NCBI RefSeq assembly: GCF_002443255.2
Contig: NW_019211458.1
Location: 25,738,757 to 25,802,756 of the forward strand
DNA from: Varroa destructor
Lineage: Eukaryota; Arthropoda; Arachnida; Mesostigmata; Varroidae
Reading direction: 5' to 3'
Length of the DNA stretch: 64,000 bases
In this document: positions 36,694 through 49,900 of the stretch, one piece after another
Numbering within the stretch: position 1 is the stretch's first letter
Layout: each line of letters starts with the position of its first letter
Translations under genes and position numbers: made by a program
Notes under the pieces: model-generated
What the model was told of the DNA's origin: nothing
The model's input: the letters and a program-made list of their open reading frames with translations, nothing else
Databases searched by the model: none

Positions 36694-39600
36694 CTAGAGA
36701 AAGAGACAGCTGAGTATTTTGTTCTGTTACAGTTGTTAACCATTACCATTGATATAGATTTGTTTTACATCTATGACGCATGAGCTAGCATCATTCTTGC
36801 CGATATTCTTGCGTCGTAGGTCTGTATGGATAATAATGTTTTTATATGAGGAGCAAATACTGTTGGAAGCACGCGGTACACAAGCCATAATTGGGGTATT
36901 TCAATCGAATTATATATTAAAATATTACTACGTTTTAATATGACTAGAGGAGGAGTCGAAAAAATAGATGCCTCACTTAACAGGACTACAAGAATAGTTA
37001 GGATTCACTTACATATTTAGATTAGAGCATAGTCAACCAAAGTACGCAGAATCGTACGATACATCGATAATACTACTATATACTGTATGTGTTTCAACAA
37101 GCGTTGAATGAGGCAGTTCAGCGCGGTTTGCTCTTGAGGACGACCAGGGATCTAGGGATACTCCTGTGATGTATCCTAGCTTGCATAATCTTGGTGTTCA
37201 AAACCTGACGAATCGACGAAGGTTGTTTGCAGTGAGCGGAGGTCACCCCCTAAAGGCTTGGAGCCCCGTGCCACTATTGGTGAAAGCAGAAGTCCATGCA
37301 ACAGACATGTGTACGCAAAGTCTGCGAAGGATCATATCGAGTGCGCGTTCGTTCGTCGATTGCGACACTGCGGAGCCTCCCCGTTAAGTAGAAAGTCAGC
37401 GCTAGCTTTTCGTTTTTTGTTATTATTTTTAGTAAAATGTATCAGTCCTGAGCAAAAAAAAGACCAGCCTTGATGATGACGACGACAAAGCGGCCGAGAT
37501 TTAGCTCAACAGCTAAATTTTTTGAGAATGTTTACTGTTTAAATGCACATCGCTCATTATCAATAGCGCATAGATAAATACGCTAAAATACATAACTAAT
37601 AGAAATATATGCAATTGCTGAATTACCATATCTCTCTGGAAGCGGGAGAGGTTTTCCAGTGGCTGTTGCTGTTCATTTAACTGCTAGGGAGCCAGTCAAC
37701 CACTTTGATACAAATATCGTGCTTTTTTTAGGGCAAAAATAAACACTTAAAAGCCCATACACAATTTGTATGGCGTAGTATTAATAGTAATGAGCCTGAA
37801 GCTCTAAACAAATCGGGATCAAACAGAATCAGTTCGTTACTTAACTCGCTACCAAAATCTAAAGATATTCAATTGTTTTCTCCTTTTTTTTTTATTTGTT
37901 GCCGTTTATCATAGGTACGTCGGGCGATTTAATTAGCTGTCCGTTTCTAAAGCTATTGAGGGTAGCATACAGATGCCAGCGAGGAATGCCCAACAGTGCC
38001 TTCCCTATTTAATCGACAATAGTCCAGCTCAATAAATTCTACTACGGAAAAGACACCTGCTTATAATTCACACAAAAGCCATAGACGCACACAGACATAA
38101 AAAGCGGCAGAATATATCTCTGTTCTGTCTGTTTAACTGGCTCCAAATATGTACCCCATTGCTCCCCTTTCCTGCGGTGGACCCCACTTCCCAGATCCTG
38201 TACTTACGCCTCCTTCGCTCACTTATCGATACGATTTTTCTTCCTCTTCTGCCTCCAGCTCCCAAACTTACATACGCTTTTTCAATGCTATCGACGCAGA
38301 GCTTCTTCTTTTCACTAAAACTGCTTAGCTTATACAAATCAGTCTCATAAACAGCTTCTTCTTTCCTAGGCTAACAGGCAACACATTGCTTCTCGTAAAA
38401 ACCCCGACAGATAGACAATGGAGCACTGAAGAACCACACACAGGCACACAAAGTAGTAGTAGTAGAAGACGTGGTACTGGCTAGAACCTGGTCGCCTGTT
38501 ATGGAGACTTTTAAAGAGGTGAGAAGGATTAAGGGGCTTGTGGGCTTTGTCGGTTTTTATGGGGTCTTCTCGATGCGAAGGCGAGGCCGGTGGACACTAA
38601 CAGAAAACGGACCGAGTAAAATCGGGCTGAAAGTGACCACAGCTCAAGTTTCAACGTTCCACCCCAACAGATTTCGTCTGTGCTTTGCCCTTAACTAAAT
38701 CAGCTAGGAACAGATCGTTTTAAACTGCTTGCCAAGTCGCTGTTGTCAACAACCCCTACCAAAGGCCTGCTTAACGAGTGCGTGACTTTTGAAGCACATA
38801 CCACAGGCTCCACGATGTATGTTATCAAAAAATTTGCCTCTCAGCTTACCCTCTACATCTTAGATTCTATCCTGTCCCATATAGCCACCGTAAGTACGCA
38901 CAGACATAAAAATCAAGAGCCACAGACTTAGCGGGAGCATCTGTCCCAGGGATGGGTAGGACGTAATACGGCTAAGAACGAAACGTAACAAAAATGGTGA
39001 TGGCCCAAAAGCGTGGTCGACGGACGAAGAAGCAAAAAGCAAATTGGAATTAGAAGAGTTACGTCAAAGAGAAACTAACAATTCACGACGGCCCAGTGCA
39101 CTCGCTAACACATTTGAGAGGCAAACGGAGTGCAGAAGAAAAATGGCCGAAGTCCACGCTGCTACTTTTTTACGAAAGGTCAGACTCGTAGTCGAAATTC
39201 TGTCGTGTTTTGAGTAACTATATCTTAAAAGCATGAATCGTTTAAGCCCGGAATGGTGGAGGCTTATGAAGCATACAAGGGGTATGAGGGGTGCATTTTT
39301 CAGGGGATGAGTCTTGGTTAATGCATTATACTATTATAATGAAATCGCATATGCATTAGGGATATTATATAATTCATAGAACAAACCCGAATTCAGTGCT
39401 GTTGACCTATTACACGTACTAGTAAACTTTACGTATATTCGTTTCCTTATATATTTTGCTGTTTATATAGAATATTGCTCACGCAACAACGGCCACATTG
39501 GAAACAGTAGTATGGGAAGTTTATGGTACTCAGTACCGCCTGCAGAAGTTAATTTCGGCCTATTTCCTGTGACTCTTCACCCAGTCGTCGAGGTTCCCTC

Positions 39601-41470
39601 GGTGACATATAGTGCAGACCCGGGCGCATCTACACAGTGAAGAATATCGTCTATGCCTCATTGGTGAGGCATGTGAGGAGAAGGTACTACCCCTGCTGAA
39701 AAGGCTATTCAGAAAAGCAAAAAAAAGTTACCTTAAAATCAAATGATGGTAAGATTCAGAAGGAAGTAATTTATTTTTCGAGGAACTTTTTAAATTGAAA
39801 CGCTTTTGTTCGGTTATTTGTCGATGAGCGTAGTTGTATTTTTAATCGGAAGAATCGAGCATTGCGGGTTTAATTGGGAGTATGTCAAGACAGTAGTTTT
39901 ATACAGGCAGGCGACATTAGAAGTTGTCGAAGGACTGTTTTGTTTTATGATTCTAATTAATTTTAATTTATTGAATAAGCTTCACTAAACCCAGAAATAT
40001 CTTTTACGTGTATATTATTGATTGTATCATATTATAGTGAAGCATGATATATTTTTATTCAACCTTTCCAATATATGTTTCAGCTAATAGCCTAAATTCA
40101 AAAATTGCTCCGTCAAGGGCTAATCAATTAAGCCCTCATTAAAGCTTCAATCTTTAATATCGATGTATTACATGGTAATATTCGACTAAGTCCCGTTTAG
40201 CATCACCTCATCTGCAGCGTTATCTAGATTGATCGATCCATTAATATACCGAATTTGCTCGTCATAAAAAATCAGTTTTCAAAACTTCTACCCGTTACTT
40301 TACTCTTATGTGTCGATAACAATACGCATGCAGGGTCGCAGCTTTGATCCTTAGAAACTTCTGATTACCTCAACTGCACGTAAGTTCGACTCAAGTTGAA
40401 CCTGTTTCTTACTAGGCACTCTCTGGATGTATATGTAGCTGGCTGTATTATACTGACCCAAGCAAACTAACAGGAGTCGATTGCAAGAACTGCAATCTGG
40501 GACTAGCGCTCATCCTGTACTGCATGGTCTTACGTAATGCACTAAAGGTGAAGCGTCGAGTGTTCCGCCTTTTGATGCTTTGTTTATGTGAGGAGCACTG
40601 AAAAAGGCTAAACGTTCGCAACGAGCTTCAGCTCAAAAAGCTTTCAGCAGTCCTTCAAACAGCTTAAGAGAACTAATCGATTCTTCATAAAACATTTTGT
40701 CCCTTGAACAAACAGCAATGAAGTGCTATCGCTCACACAGGACTGGTCTATGGCCGATGGTGCTCGATGCCCGGTTACTTTTTGACCATTGCGAAAAACA
40801 GGCCAGGTTTATATTTAAACTAACCTAGTTATATATAGAATAGCCTCGGTTACGAGCTTATAGATCTATTTGATCTAATTATTTACGTGTTTGCTAAATT
40901 TCTTGGAAATAATTCTCAAAAATCCCAATGTCTTTATGTGAACATACTCTAAAAATATCCAACAAAAACAAAAAAACACTTGCAAGCAACCTTGTCTTTT
41001 ACGGGTAACTCTGCAATGTAATAGTAGTGGGGTAAGGTGACGAACGTCATATTCCATAAGCTAGTGAAGTAAGCGTTTAATCTGCATCGCTACTAACTGA
41101 TCACCGATGACCGCTGAACCCATATCTCACCTTTCATTGATGGTCTGCCATTTACCAAAGCAATGGTGGCCAGTGAGCCGTTAACCATGTTTCCCTCAAC
41201 CGCACCGTTGACCCTTCCACTAATCAATCGAGAACGAAGATTGACTTTTGGCTTGTACCTTCACAGTTCACACGTGCATGGGTGCTATAGCAAGCGGGGT
41301 CGATGTTCTTCAGACGATTGCGTCTGCTTTCTACATGCATACGGTTATAACAATTTGATGCCTAATACCGTTATTAGTAAGGAAATGTTTATAATTGTTT
41401 GTATCCTGCTTTCATAATGCATTGTAGCGAGCACTTGCTTAAAACAGTTCGAAATCAGATTCACGTTTCA

Positions 41471-41510
41471 AGCGCTGTATGGGCAGGTATAAACCTGCCC
41501 ATACAGCGCT
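41471..41510. repeat. Perfect 18-bp inverted repeat with 4-base loop
   Basis: Arm 41471-41488 (AGCGCTGTATGGGCAGGT) is followed by ATAA and its exact reverse complement at 41493-41510. The arms are GC-richer than their surroundings. The structure is too short for a canonical pre-miRNA and has no TSD-like flanks that I can see. No function can be assigned. Confidence 0.95.
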
Positions 41511-41914
41511 GCAAAATACTTTGGGAATTGTCATCGCAGGTCTGAGACTCATGGTTTAGTTAATAAGAAGTCGATTTAATAAAGTTGTGTTTTTTTTCAT
41601 AGAAGTTTCCCTCAAAGACCTTTCTTGTTGGCTTGAACGTCTGCATAATATAGCATATTGGATGAGTAAACCCTCGCTAAAAAAGCTGGGAGTCGCTGGA
41701 ACTAAACGATATTTATTACACGACAATATGATTAAATAAAAAAATAATATTGTAGTATTTCATTCAATTTTTTTTACGAGGAGCAGACCATCCAATAGCT
41801 TTCCCACGTTGGTCCTACAGTTGTGACTATATGGCATCCTAAATTGAACTGATACATATATTTCTATTACTGTGTGAGTCTAGTAAAAAACAATAGAAAG
41901 ATCGGAAATCTTAC

Positions 41915-42319
41915 TTTGACCATCATGCCTCGATAACTGGCGGGCCAGTAATCGCGGCTTGTAAAAGTTCTGCGTCTTCTGGGCCGAACAACGTGCGTCA
42001 ATGTGGTCGGCGATGGTGATAGTTGTAAATCGACATTGTCCTGGTCGCTTGTGTGCCATTTTGTATAGCAGGTAGCGTGTTTCGCATCCCACTCCATCGA
42101 ACCCATACCCATACAGGCAGCACTACGACCCCTAGGGTTTCCGATGAGGGTGAACTCGAGTGATTCGTTCACCTGCCACGATGTCTCAGACTCGTCTTGA
42201 AGCTTTCGCGACACGTTGTGGTTCGTTTCAATGGCGGCACCAAGACTAACGGTAGTTGTAACAGCAGCAACTTTGTTACAGGCACCTGGTGCAGCTTGCC
42301 CTCTACCGATGGTTCGCAA
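41915..42319 (-). other. Long open frame ending at a strong donor, unrecognised
   Basis: More than 130 codons are open and end ATGGTCAAA before GTAAGA in phase 0. The frame stays open upstream past 42360, where no clear acceptor was found. Composition is mixed with scattered Cys and an arginine-rich patch (RPRRRR). It lies in a GC-richer stretch (41.9-42.7 kb), which lowers the significance of an open frame. It could be a 5' exon of the receptor-like gene or chance. Confidence 0.2.
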
Positions 42320-43052
42320 AGTAGTCCTTCGCTTTAGGTGGAGGCAAGAACCAATGTCACAAAGGGGGTTACGCCTGTCCCCTTGACGTGCGCGCGGTGG
42401 ACTCGAGCTGTTGCTGTTGAAAATCGAGCTAGTGGGTTCAAAGCCAGACCAAAGGCTATGTCAGCAACGGTTCTTTTAGGTTCTGCTGCAGTGGGAGCGG
42501 TACTTATACAGTTTGTGTACGATGCTAGTAAAATCCTTTGTGAGCGTAAATCTCTGTATTTCCTCCTACGACGATAGTGGTGGGTAGACGAGGGTTGTTA
42601 TTCGTTAAATGTAACAATCATTTCTATGGTGGACTACTCCGAAAGAGGCAGTTCCATTAGTTTGTTCTGACGCTGCAGACGACTTGCTTGTCTGTTGTGC
42701 GCAAGCACATCTAGACGCTGCACACAAGAGGGCGTTCAGGTGGAATGAAAGAGACGCCGCGACTGAATATTTCCCTTAGAACGCAGACTACAATTATTGG
42801 CTAGCTATGATTCCTCCTCGTTGATGGTTTTACCATCGCAGAGCTTTTCGCTGGTCGACGATTGATGATAGCGATATTTTACAATATAGCTGACTCTTTG
42901 CGATGCTTCATTGAATGACTATTCGTTCTGAATTTCGAACCACCTGAAATACAGAAAGGGTACAGAAGAATGCTTCAATTGTGGGATGAGAAATGTTTGG
43001 GTGGAAAAAGACGACACCAGAGAAAAACAAGTCTGTATAAAATCTGAGGTCA

Positions 43053-43072
43053 TTATATATATATATATATAT
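43053..43072. repeat. (AT)n microsatellite
   Basis: About ten AT dinucleotides between CATT and CAGATT. Confidence 0.9.
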
Positions 43073-45946
43073 CAGATTAATTACACTATAATACATAGCA
43101 CCTTTGGTTATGCGGGTTAAATACTACAGGGTACATAAAAATCAAAGGTCGATGTTAAATTTGTACATAAATTAAAAATATGAAAAAGCATTCTACTTGA
43201 CCACACAGTAACCGTCGCTCCTGTGCAATAAGTGTTTGCCTTTATTTACAAATTGTCGTACTATTATTACACATTTGAGCTACTAGTTCAACTTCGAGGC
43301 ACTTAAACGCTTGCGCTTATCATCTGTCCCTTTTTTTTTCAATATAAACCTACATATTACATATGGTTAGTTCGCTTAAACGGGGGTTATTATAGTAGTC
43401 TTCACTAAGGCCAAATTCAACTTTATATAGAAGTATCAATCTTATAGACGAACATGTTTGCCGCCTATTGATGATGACGTTTGGGAAACAAATTATACAA
43501 ACGTACAAACGGTCCCCATCGATGCAAAAAGAATCATGAAAGCACGTGAAACACTAAGGAGCAATTACGGAAATCCACGAAAAACGCTCCGACAGAAGAG
43601 GGTATCAGAAAAGGATCGTTCCGCATTTGTCTGCCAAGTTGTCTTTATAGCACCTGTCTCATTGATGTGATACTTCGGAGTACAATGTTTTTTCCTACTA
43701 CCGAACTTTTAAAAAGAGCACTTAATGCGTATGATTATGACGGTGCTCGTATACGGCCATGAGAGCCCCGTTATAGATACGCGCAGATGACGTGGCAGTA
43801 TGGAAACTAGATTTAAGGTTTGCCTTCAGAATCACGATTTACACTAGTAGTAAATGTAACATATGATGAATCCAGTCTCAGTCAATCTTAATGGCAATGC
43901 TAAACGTGAAATTGTATATGTAAATATTATTGTTTGATCTACTATAAGCGGATAGATAAACCAATTAAAAATTTCATGACCGCTTCTTACGATGATAACT
44001 AAAAGCTACGTTTTCATTTAGTCGGACGCTTTCATTTAGTCGGCACCCTATTCGAATTATTCTTTGTCACCTTATATCACTGATGTGGTAGACTTTTTGG
44101 TGACTGTAGAACGGGAAATTTTTCAGTAGCTAGAGACCAGGGGCGATATTTTTGTGAGAGAAGCAACAGCTTAAAACATGTCTCTGTACTATAACGTATA
44201 GCCATGTCGATCGAGCGATTTGCTTACTTCATCTAGCAAAAACAACGCGTCAGCTCGACATCATGGTAGCGGCCTGAGATGACAGGCACATTTGGATGTC
44301 GGACGAAAATCAGGCCACCAGATACAATCTAGATAGAAGGGAAACCAGATACATCTAGTCAAATAATTCAGCAAATGTATACCTGCCACGCTAGGACAAA
44401 TTATGTTACTAGTGTTGGGATGAGCTTGCAACTGGAAGGCAACGGCGTGAATCAGGCAGTTTAACTCTGATCCATATTCAACCTACGTTTTCGTTATGTA
44501 GAAAATTTCTTACTTCTTTGCAAGTCTTTTTCTAAAGAGTTACAGTGACTATTGTAGCAATGAACGAACCATTTACATGACCAGCTTAAAGAAAACACCA
44601 AACATCGCTTACCTGTTGTATACCCCCATTCGTAAGACCAAAATGCTTGAATGGGTTTTTTTAAGCTTAGATTATGATGAATATAGGTACTGCTTGTCAA
44701 TCCCTCAGTCAAGCACAGCAAAACATACCAGAAAAACAGCTTTCCAACGTGGTATAATCGACAATGGCCGTTACATTTTCGGGCTCTCCAAACGGAACTC
44801 TTTCAAAGGCATTCAAGTATGAATTGATGACCTATACCATTGATCTGCTCGGTGAAATGTACGTACTAATAGTGTACAAATCAAAATTAATCCCATCCAA
44901 AAACGAATATAAAAGTTAAACCTACTTTAACTTTACCAGTAGCCACTACGCTAAGCTCATCAATGTACTTAAATGCTCCAATGGCACATAAAACGTATAT
45001 CATACGTGCATCTTGCAGGGGAGAGCAGCCAGCGTTAGCTCGTTCGTGCATTATAATGTAAACACTAGTGTATATTTTTCTTTGAATACTTGCGTGGTGC
45101 CGTCAGCAACGATCCCTAAAGTAACATAAATGTAAGCTATATAGCCTTTCGATCGTAAGTCTAAGTCCTGACCCATAATTCGATGCCTATTCTGGAATGA
45201 ATTTTAATGCAATTGTAAGGAGGTTCATAGGTTAGGCCGTTAAAAATAAATTCAATTTTTGAACGATGAGCTTTTAGCAGGCGATCGTAAATGCTCCAAA
45301 CTTCTAGAAACTTTTAGGCAAACCGGGTGATCTTCTCCCGGAATCAAAAATGAACAGATTTTCTATCTTGAAAATTAATGCTTCGTCAGAATTAATTTGA
45401 AGAAATTGCTAAATATATTAGGCAACGAGACCTTAAGCTAAAGCACGGTACGTAGTCAGTGCAAGCGTTTCAAAAGAAGAAACTACAGTGTTGAAAATTA
45501 CCGATGCTAGAACCCGAAGGATAAGAATGCATTACTGAAGTCGATGAAGCTTTTCACAAATTATTCCACATGCAATTCGCAGATCTTTACCCAACAAAGA
45601 GCTTGCCTAGAGCGCACAATGATCATGGACAAGGCATCGTTCAACCTTTACCGCTAGTCGAAGAACGACCGAGCGACAAAGTGGGTTACCCCAGAAAGAA
45701 ATCAAGGTTCGTGGTATTGTCAAGAAAATTCGGACGTGAGATGATGGCAGTAGTTGCAGTGGACATCAGGGGGCATTTGCTGCTAAGGGACGCTCGCCTA
45801 AAATGAAATAAGGAATGCAACCAGCTATCTCGAGGTCTTTAAGAAATTCATAGGCCACTGACGCGAATGCAGTCTAGTTACTAGTTAACAATGCCAGACC
45901 TAATAGCTTTCTGGTTTGAACAAAGGAATATCTGACGTTGGCTTAC

Positions 45947-45994
45947 CCCGCCTATTCTCCCAGCCTCTATCCCTGCGATTGCGGGACTTTCCAT
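45947..45994 (-). CDS. Candidate first coding exon of the receptor-like gene
   Basis: An ATG with A at -3 and G at +4 opens 16 codons, MESPAIAGIEAGRIGG, ending in phase 0 at a strong donor (GGCGGG before GTAAGC), as the transmembrane exon requires. A good acceptor-like CTCTTCTCAG lies one base upstream of the ATG, allowing a further 5' untranslated exon. Joining would place IGGALWVFCVFCLGLILGY as an uninterrupted anchor and give 809 residues, at the cost of a 15.4-kb intron. Short phase-matched candidates arise by chance over this distance, and other candidates exist at 30545, 32815-32892 and 36452-36693. Confidence 0.3.
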
Positions 45995-48239
45995 TCTGAG
46001 AAGAGCAACTGGTTGACAAACATATCTCATTACCGACTTCCTTCAACGAGTCATAAAAATAAAAGTAATATCTAAACATATGGCTGTTTAGAAACAACTG
46101 CTAAGCGGTAAAACAAGTGCGTAGCAAATAGAACAGAGTACCTCTAATAGGTACAACAATTTTTATTCTAGCCTAACCAGCTTAAAGGTTATTAAATTTT
46201 ATAGGTCGGCAGTGTGTTTTGTGACAGGCTAATACTTTACCCGTTTTTGACCCTAGGCTACGCAAAAGATTTTTTTCATTTTTAATTTGTTGAGTTTCCC
46301 TATCGTTCGTGATTATTAGCCGGCTGGCTTCGGGTGATTTAATTAGGAACCTCATGGGGCGAACGAATTTTGTATCTCGAACCAATAAGTGTTCCGCGTG
46401 AAACAAAAGCGATTTTTCGACCCTTAGTTTATGTCGTTTCTATTGAGAGAATCTCATAAAGTGGGAAAAGCGCGAAAACGACAGGTCACTGGACAATGGC
46501 TGGTATACTTTCTAACTGCGCTGGGTAGACAAAGATATCAAGAGAAAAAAATCCTACTGATAAGATAATTCAATTATGCTTTTCCGCGACACCGTCGGAT
46601 TAAGCATGGCAAACGTCATTGAAATAACTTTGTTTCTTTTTCGCCCAAAACCACCGTTTTGTCAACAGAGAGTTTAGCTGCCGTTAGCTACGAATAGTTT
46701 GTCACGTTGGCGTGTACATTTAGGTGTCTATCTCTTCATGAAGAAACACCGAAGACCGCTTTTGCATCGACAATTACCTAATATTTCTATGGAAAATCGC
46801 ACACATTTCACCTGGGCGCAGAACCGAAAAGAAACCTGTCCGAATGACCAGCGTTACGAAGCGTTTGAGTCGCAGTGACTTAAATTGGTAATCGCTCAAT
46901 TGATCATCAGGATGAATATATTAGTGTACGGTTGCGACGTTGCAGCACTGATTAGCCAATTTGGCTTTTAATATCAAAAGCCCTACGGTTACGGAAACCT
47001 TTCCCTTTTTTGGGGATTGAGGGCAAATGCGTGATGCGGACCAGAGACCAAATGCCTATGTATTAAGCAGTAAGTCGTACGTATATGTGGAAAAATGAAA
47101 AATTAAAACGTACGCCTTAAAACAAATAAAAACCAATGCCAATTCTATGCTGGGTTTACGATGGTGTTCGGAGAGAAGCAGCTGTCTTCTAGGGGATAGA
47201 TGTGAATTCTTAAAACGATCGTATTATTATTAGACAACGGCATCGAAACACGACACAATAAACAATTATAGACTTTGGCTTTTAATTTAAAACAATCGGT
47301 ATACAGTAATAATCGTTCCTAACTTAATTTTCTTGCACGTAAAAAGATTTTCACATATCTATCAGTTATATCCATAGCCAATGCAAAATAACCTGTAACA
47401 TGTCATTTTGCATTCGTTCAACTGTACTTCAACAATAAGGCACCCCTCCCCGTTTCTGTATAACAGTCTGAATTTTAAAAATGAACTTTGACCGAATTCG
47501 CGGATCCTCTACCTACACGATAACATTGATAAAAACGCTTTAAGGATCGAGATATTTCCAAATTATCATTCGGTAATATGCAAGTTTATATAGACGACTA
47601 ACTATAACTGTCGTTTATAGTGTTTGAACGAATCACTGTAATAAATATGCAACAAAGGGAGATGGTCTTCCGAATGCGTTTACCAGGGTCGAAACTTGAA
47701 CGTTTTAGTAACGTTTTCGACTATTTTGGTAAAAAAAAAAAAGAACTTTTGAATATTCCACTTTGTTGAACGTCATTAAATGACATGGAAGGGCAGGTCG
47801 TTTTACTAGCGGTCTTCCGTCCGCCTGCAACAGCAGGTGTGCGCACGCCATGCGAAAAATGAACTTGGTGTATACACCATCGCCTGCATGTACATGTACG
47901 TTGTTGGCAAAACGATGCAGGCTCATTAGTTCTCTCCGCATAATCTGCATGCGACGACGGGTGACGGTTTGAGATCGTCGTTCATCATCCAAGACAGGCC
48001 GAATTCATTGCATACGAAGGATTTTACAAAGGTACGGTGACCGAAGTATCGTATTCGACACGACGATGACTGGCGGCAATTGGCCGATCCAGTCGCGATA
48101 GGTAGAGAGAAGTATGGACACTAAGAGGCCCAGCTGCTTATCTCGTTCACCCCGCATTGTCTCATACAATAGAAACGGATTTGGTCTCCAGATCAATCAT
48201 GTTGGTTTCTCAGCCATTTTCCACGCTACTCTATAATAC

Positions 48240-49900
48240 ACGCCCGCCGTAGTGTTTCAGCAGTTCCACATTGTTTCTCCGTGCACTTTTGCCTGTTCGA
48301 GCGCAGAACTACCACAGTTGGTAAAAAGATTGATATTCCTCGAAAACGGATGGTAGCCGAGCGTTAGTACCGGGAGCAGCAGCAGCAGCAGTAGTAATAA
48401 TATCAAGCCCAGAGGCCCGCGACTGGTTTAAGCTACCACCGTAAACATTATTTGACACTTCGCTGCTTGAGATCGCAAAGTACATTCGCTTCCGCCCCCG
48501 TCCACCGAGACATTCACTATCGCCTCACAACGCACGTTCAACAGAGTTACGTTTACGTACGATCAACAACTACTGCTACACACAAAAAGTGGGCGATATC
48601 GAAAGCGCGCGGCACCTACGAGAGCAGAGGCCGCTTCCTGCCACGTCTGACAGAACCGCTATTCAAGCTAGACCGACTGCTCGGCGCTAAGGTAAGCGCA
48701 CTCCAGCGGCTGGAAAACCGACAACAGTCGCTACGGCAGTGAACGAAGCAGTCGGGAAAGCAGCGCCAGTTGTAGCGAAAGTATTTCTTTGCGCGAAAGA
48801 TTAGCCGACGAAAATAGAGGTGATGGCGTCGTTGTTGCGGTTCTTGATGAAGCAACTAGATGTCGGATGCTGCGGGATCGTTTGGAGGATCGATAGTTTT
48901 TTGGTACCATCCTCACTTGCTGACTGGTAGGCTCCTGTATTAGTAAGCAACTCATTAATGTATTTGGCAGTGTAGACACATCACTGTGGCTGTGGTCGTG
49001 TCTGTCTATTTATGTATCCAAGTGGAAGTCTGTCAGCGAGGACGCTTATAAGCGCTGAGCGCGCAGATGATGTGCTATATAGATAGACAGAGAGAAAGCA
49101 AGGGGGGAGAATGAAGAACATGGGTCAACTGTTAACTGTAGTTGTAATAGAAGTGGTCGTGCCCCAACAGACGACGTTTGACGAGTGGCTGGCGACAAAG
49201 GGAAACGTAGATATGAATTTGCAGGCTGTAGGCGCGGTGTCCTGAACGAGGCGGGGAGCATAGAGTTATGGAAAAAGTTTGCGGGAGTTCATGGGGGCTT
49301 GGGAGGAATTACGGGCACTAGATTGGGGTTAACTTATCCCCGAGCTGCTTGTTGAGCGAGAATCGATACAATCGCAGTGGCGTTCCGAGCCACTAGCAGT
49401 TGTCAGTGCCTTACTGCCGTCGCAGTCGGTGCTGCCGTCGGTTTCCCCTCTGGCGTTTGCGTTTGCGTTTCCACAAAATGCAGCCCAGACAGACTCATAT
49501 AGACTGACTCGAACGGATCCACAAATGTACTTTGCGTCGGACGCGCGCATAGAGATTCGCGCCGAGATACCAAGGAAGTTTCGGTTAGTAGGTTCGTTCC
49601 CTTTTTCCCGACCCCCAAATTGCGGGTAACACCCTGCAACGACAATGACACCGTCATCATCGGTACTGCATAGGGAAAGATACACACGGATAAAGAAACT
49701 TACCTGGCTTCTGAGCAGCAAGCCTAGGTAGAGCGACTAGATGATTGTCGGGTAGTAAAAGTTTCTATGTGTGCCTGTGTGAATACGGGCGGATGCAAGG
49801 GCACGAGAGGTTACATGCTGGCTAACTGGCTCATGCGCAGACTAAACGGCAGCTGACCGAGCGTACTCACGTCAAAGATGAAGATGCAAAATAGAAGCGC
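48240..49900. promoter_or_regulatory. GC-rich zone, candidate promoter/5' UTR region
   Basis: This 1.6-kb stretch is visibly richer in G, C and CpG than its surroundings and holds the CAG run. Open frames overlap on both strands (48452-48742 plus; 49329-49721 minus), as expected of GC-rich DNA with few stops, and none is recognised. It lies 2.3-3.9 kb upstream of the best candidate first exon of the minus-strand receptor-like gene, where a promoter or untranslated exon would be expected. Nothing specific (TATA box, initiator) could be fixed. Confidence 0.25.
48374..48393. repeat. CAG/AGC trinucleotide run
   Basis: Five AGC units grading into AGT/AAT. Trinucleotide runs of this kind are common in arthropod 5' untranslated regions and glutamine tracts; here no long frame contains it. 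Confidence 0.85.

Larger units (their letters stand above)
30510..45946. other. Upstream sequence or first intron of the receptor-like gene
   Basis: If the 45947 exon is correct this is one 15.4-kb intron, otherwise intergenic DNA. Apart from the exon-like candidates, microsatellites and the 41471 inverted repeat already listed, I see only anonymous AT-rich sequence, with GC-richer patches at 32.5-33.4 kb and 41.9-42.7 kb. Confidence 0.4.

Noticed and set aside
49329..49721. 130-codon minus-strand frame and overlapping frames
   Set aside because: Several frames on both strands are open at once because the block is GC-rich; no recognisable motif.
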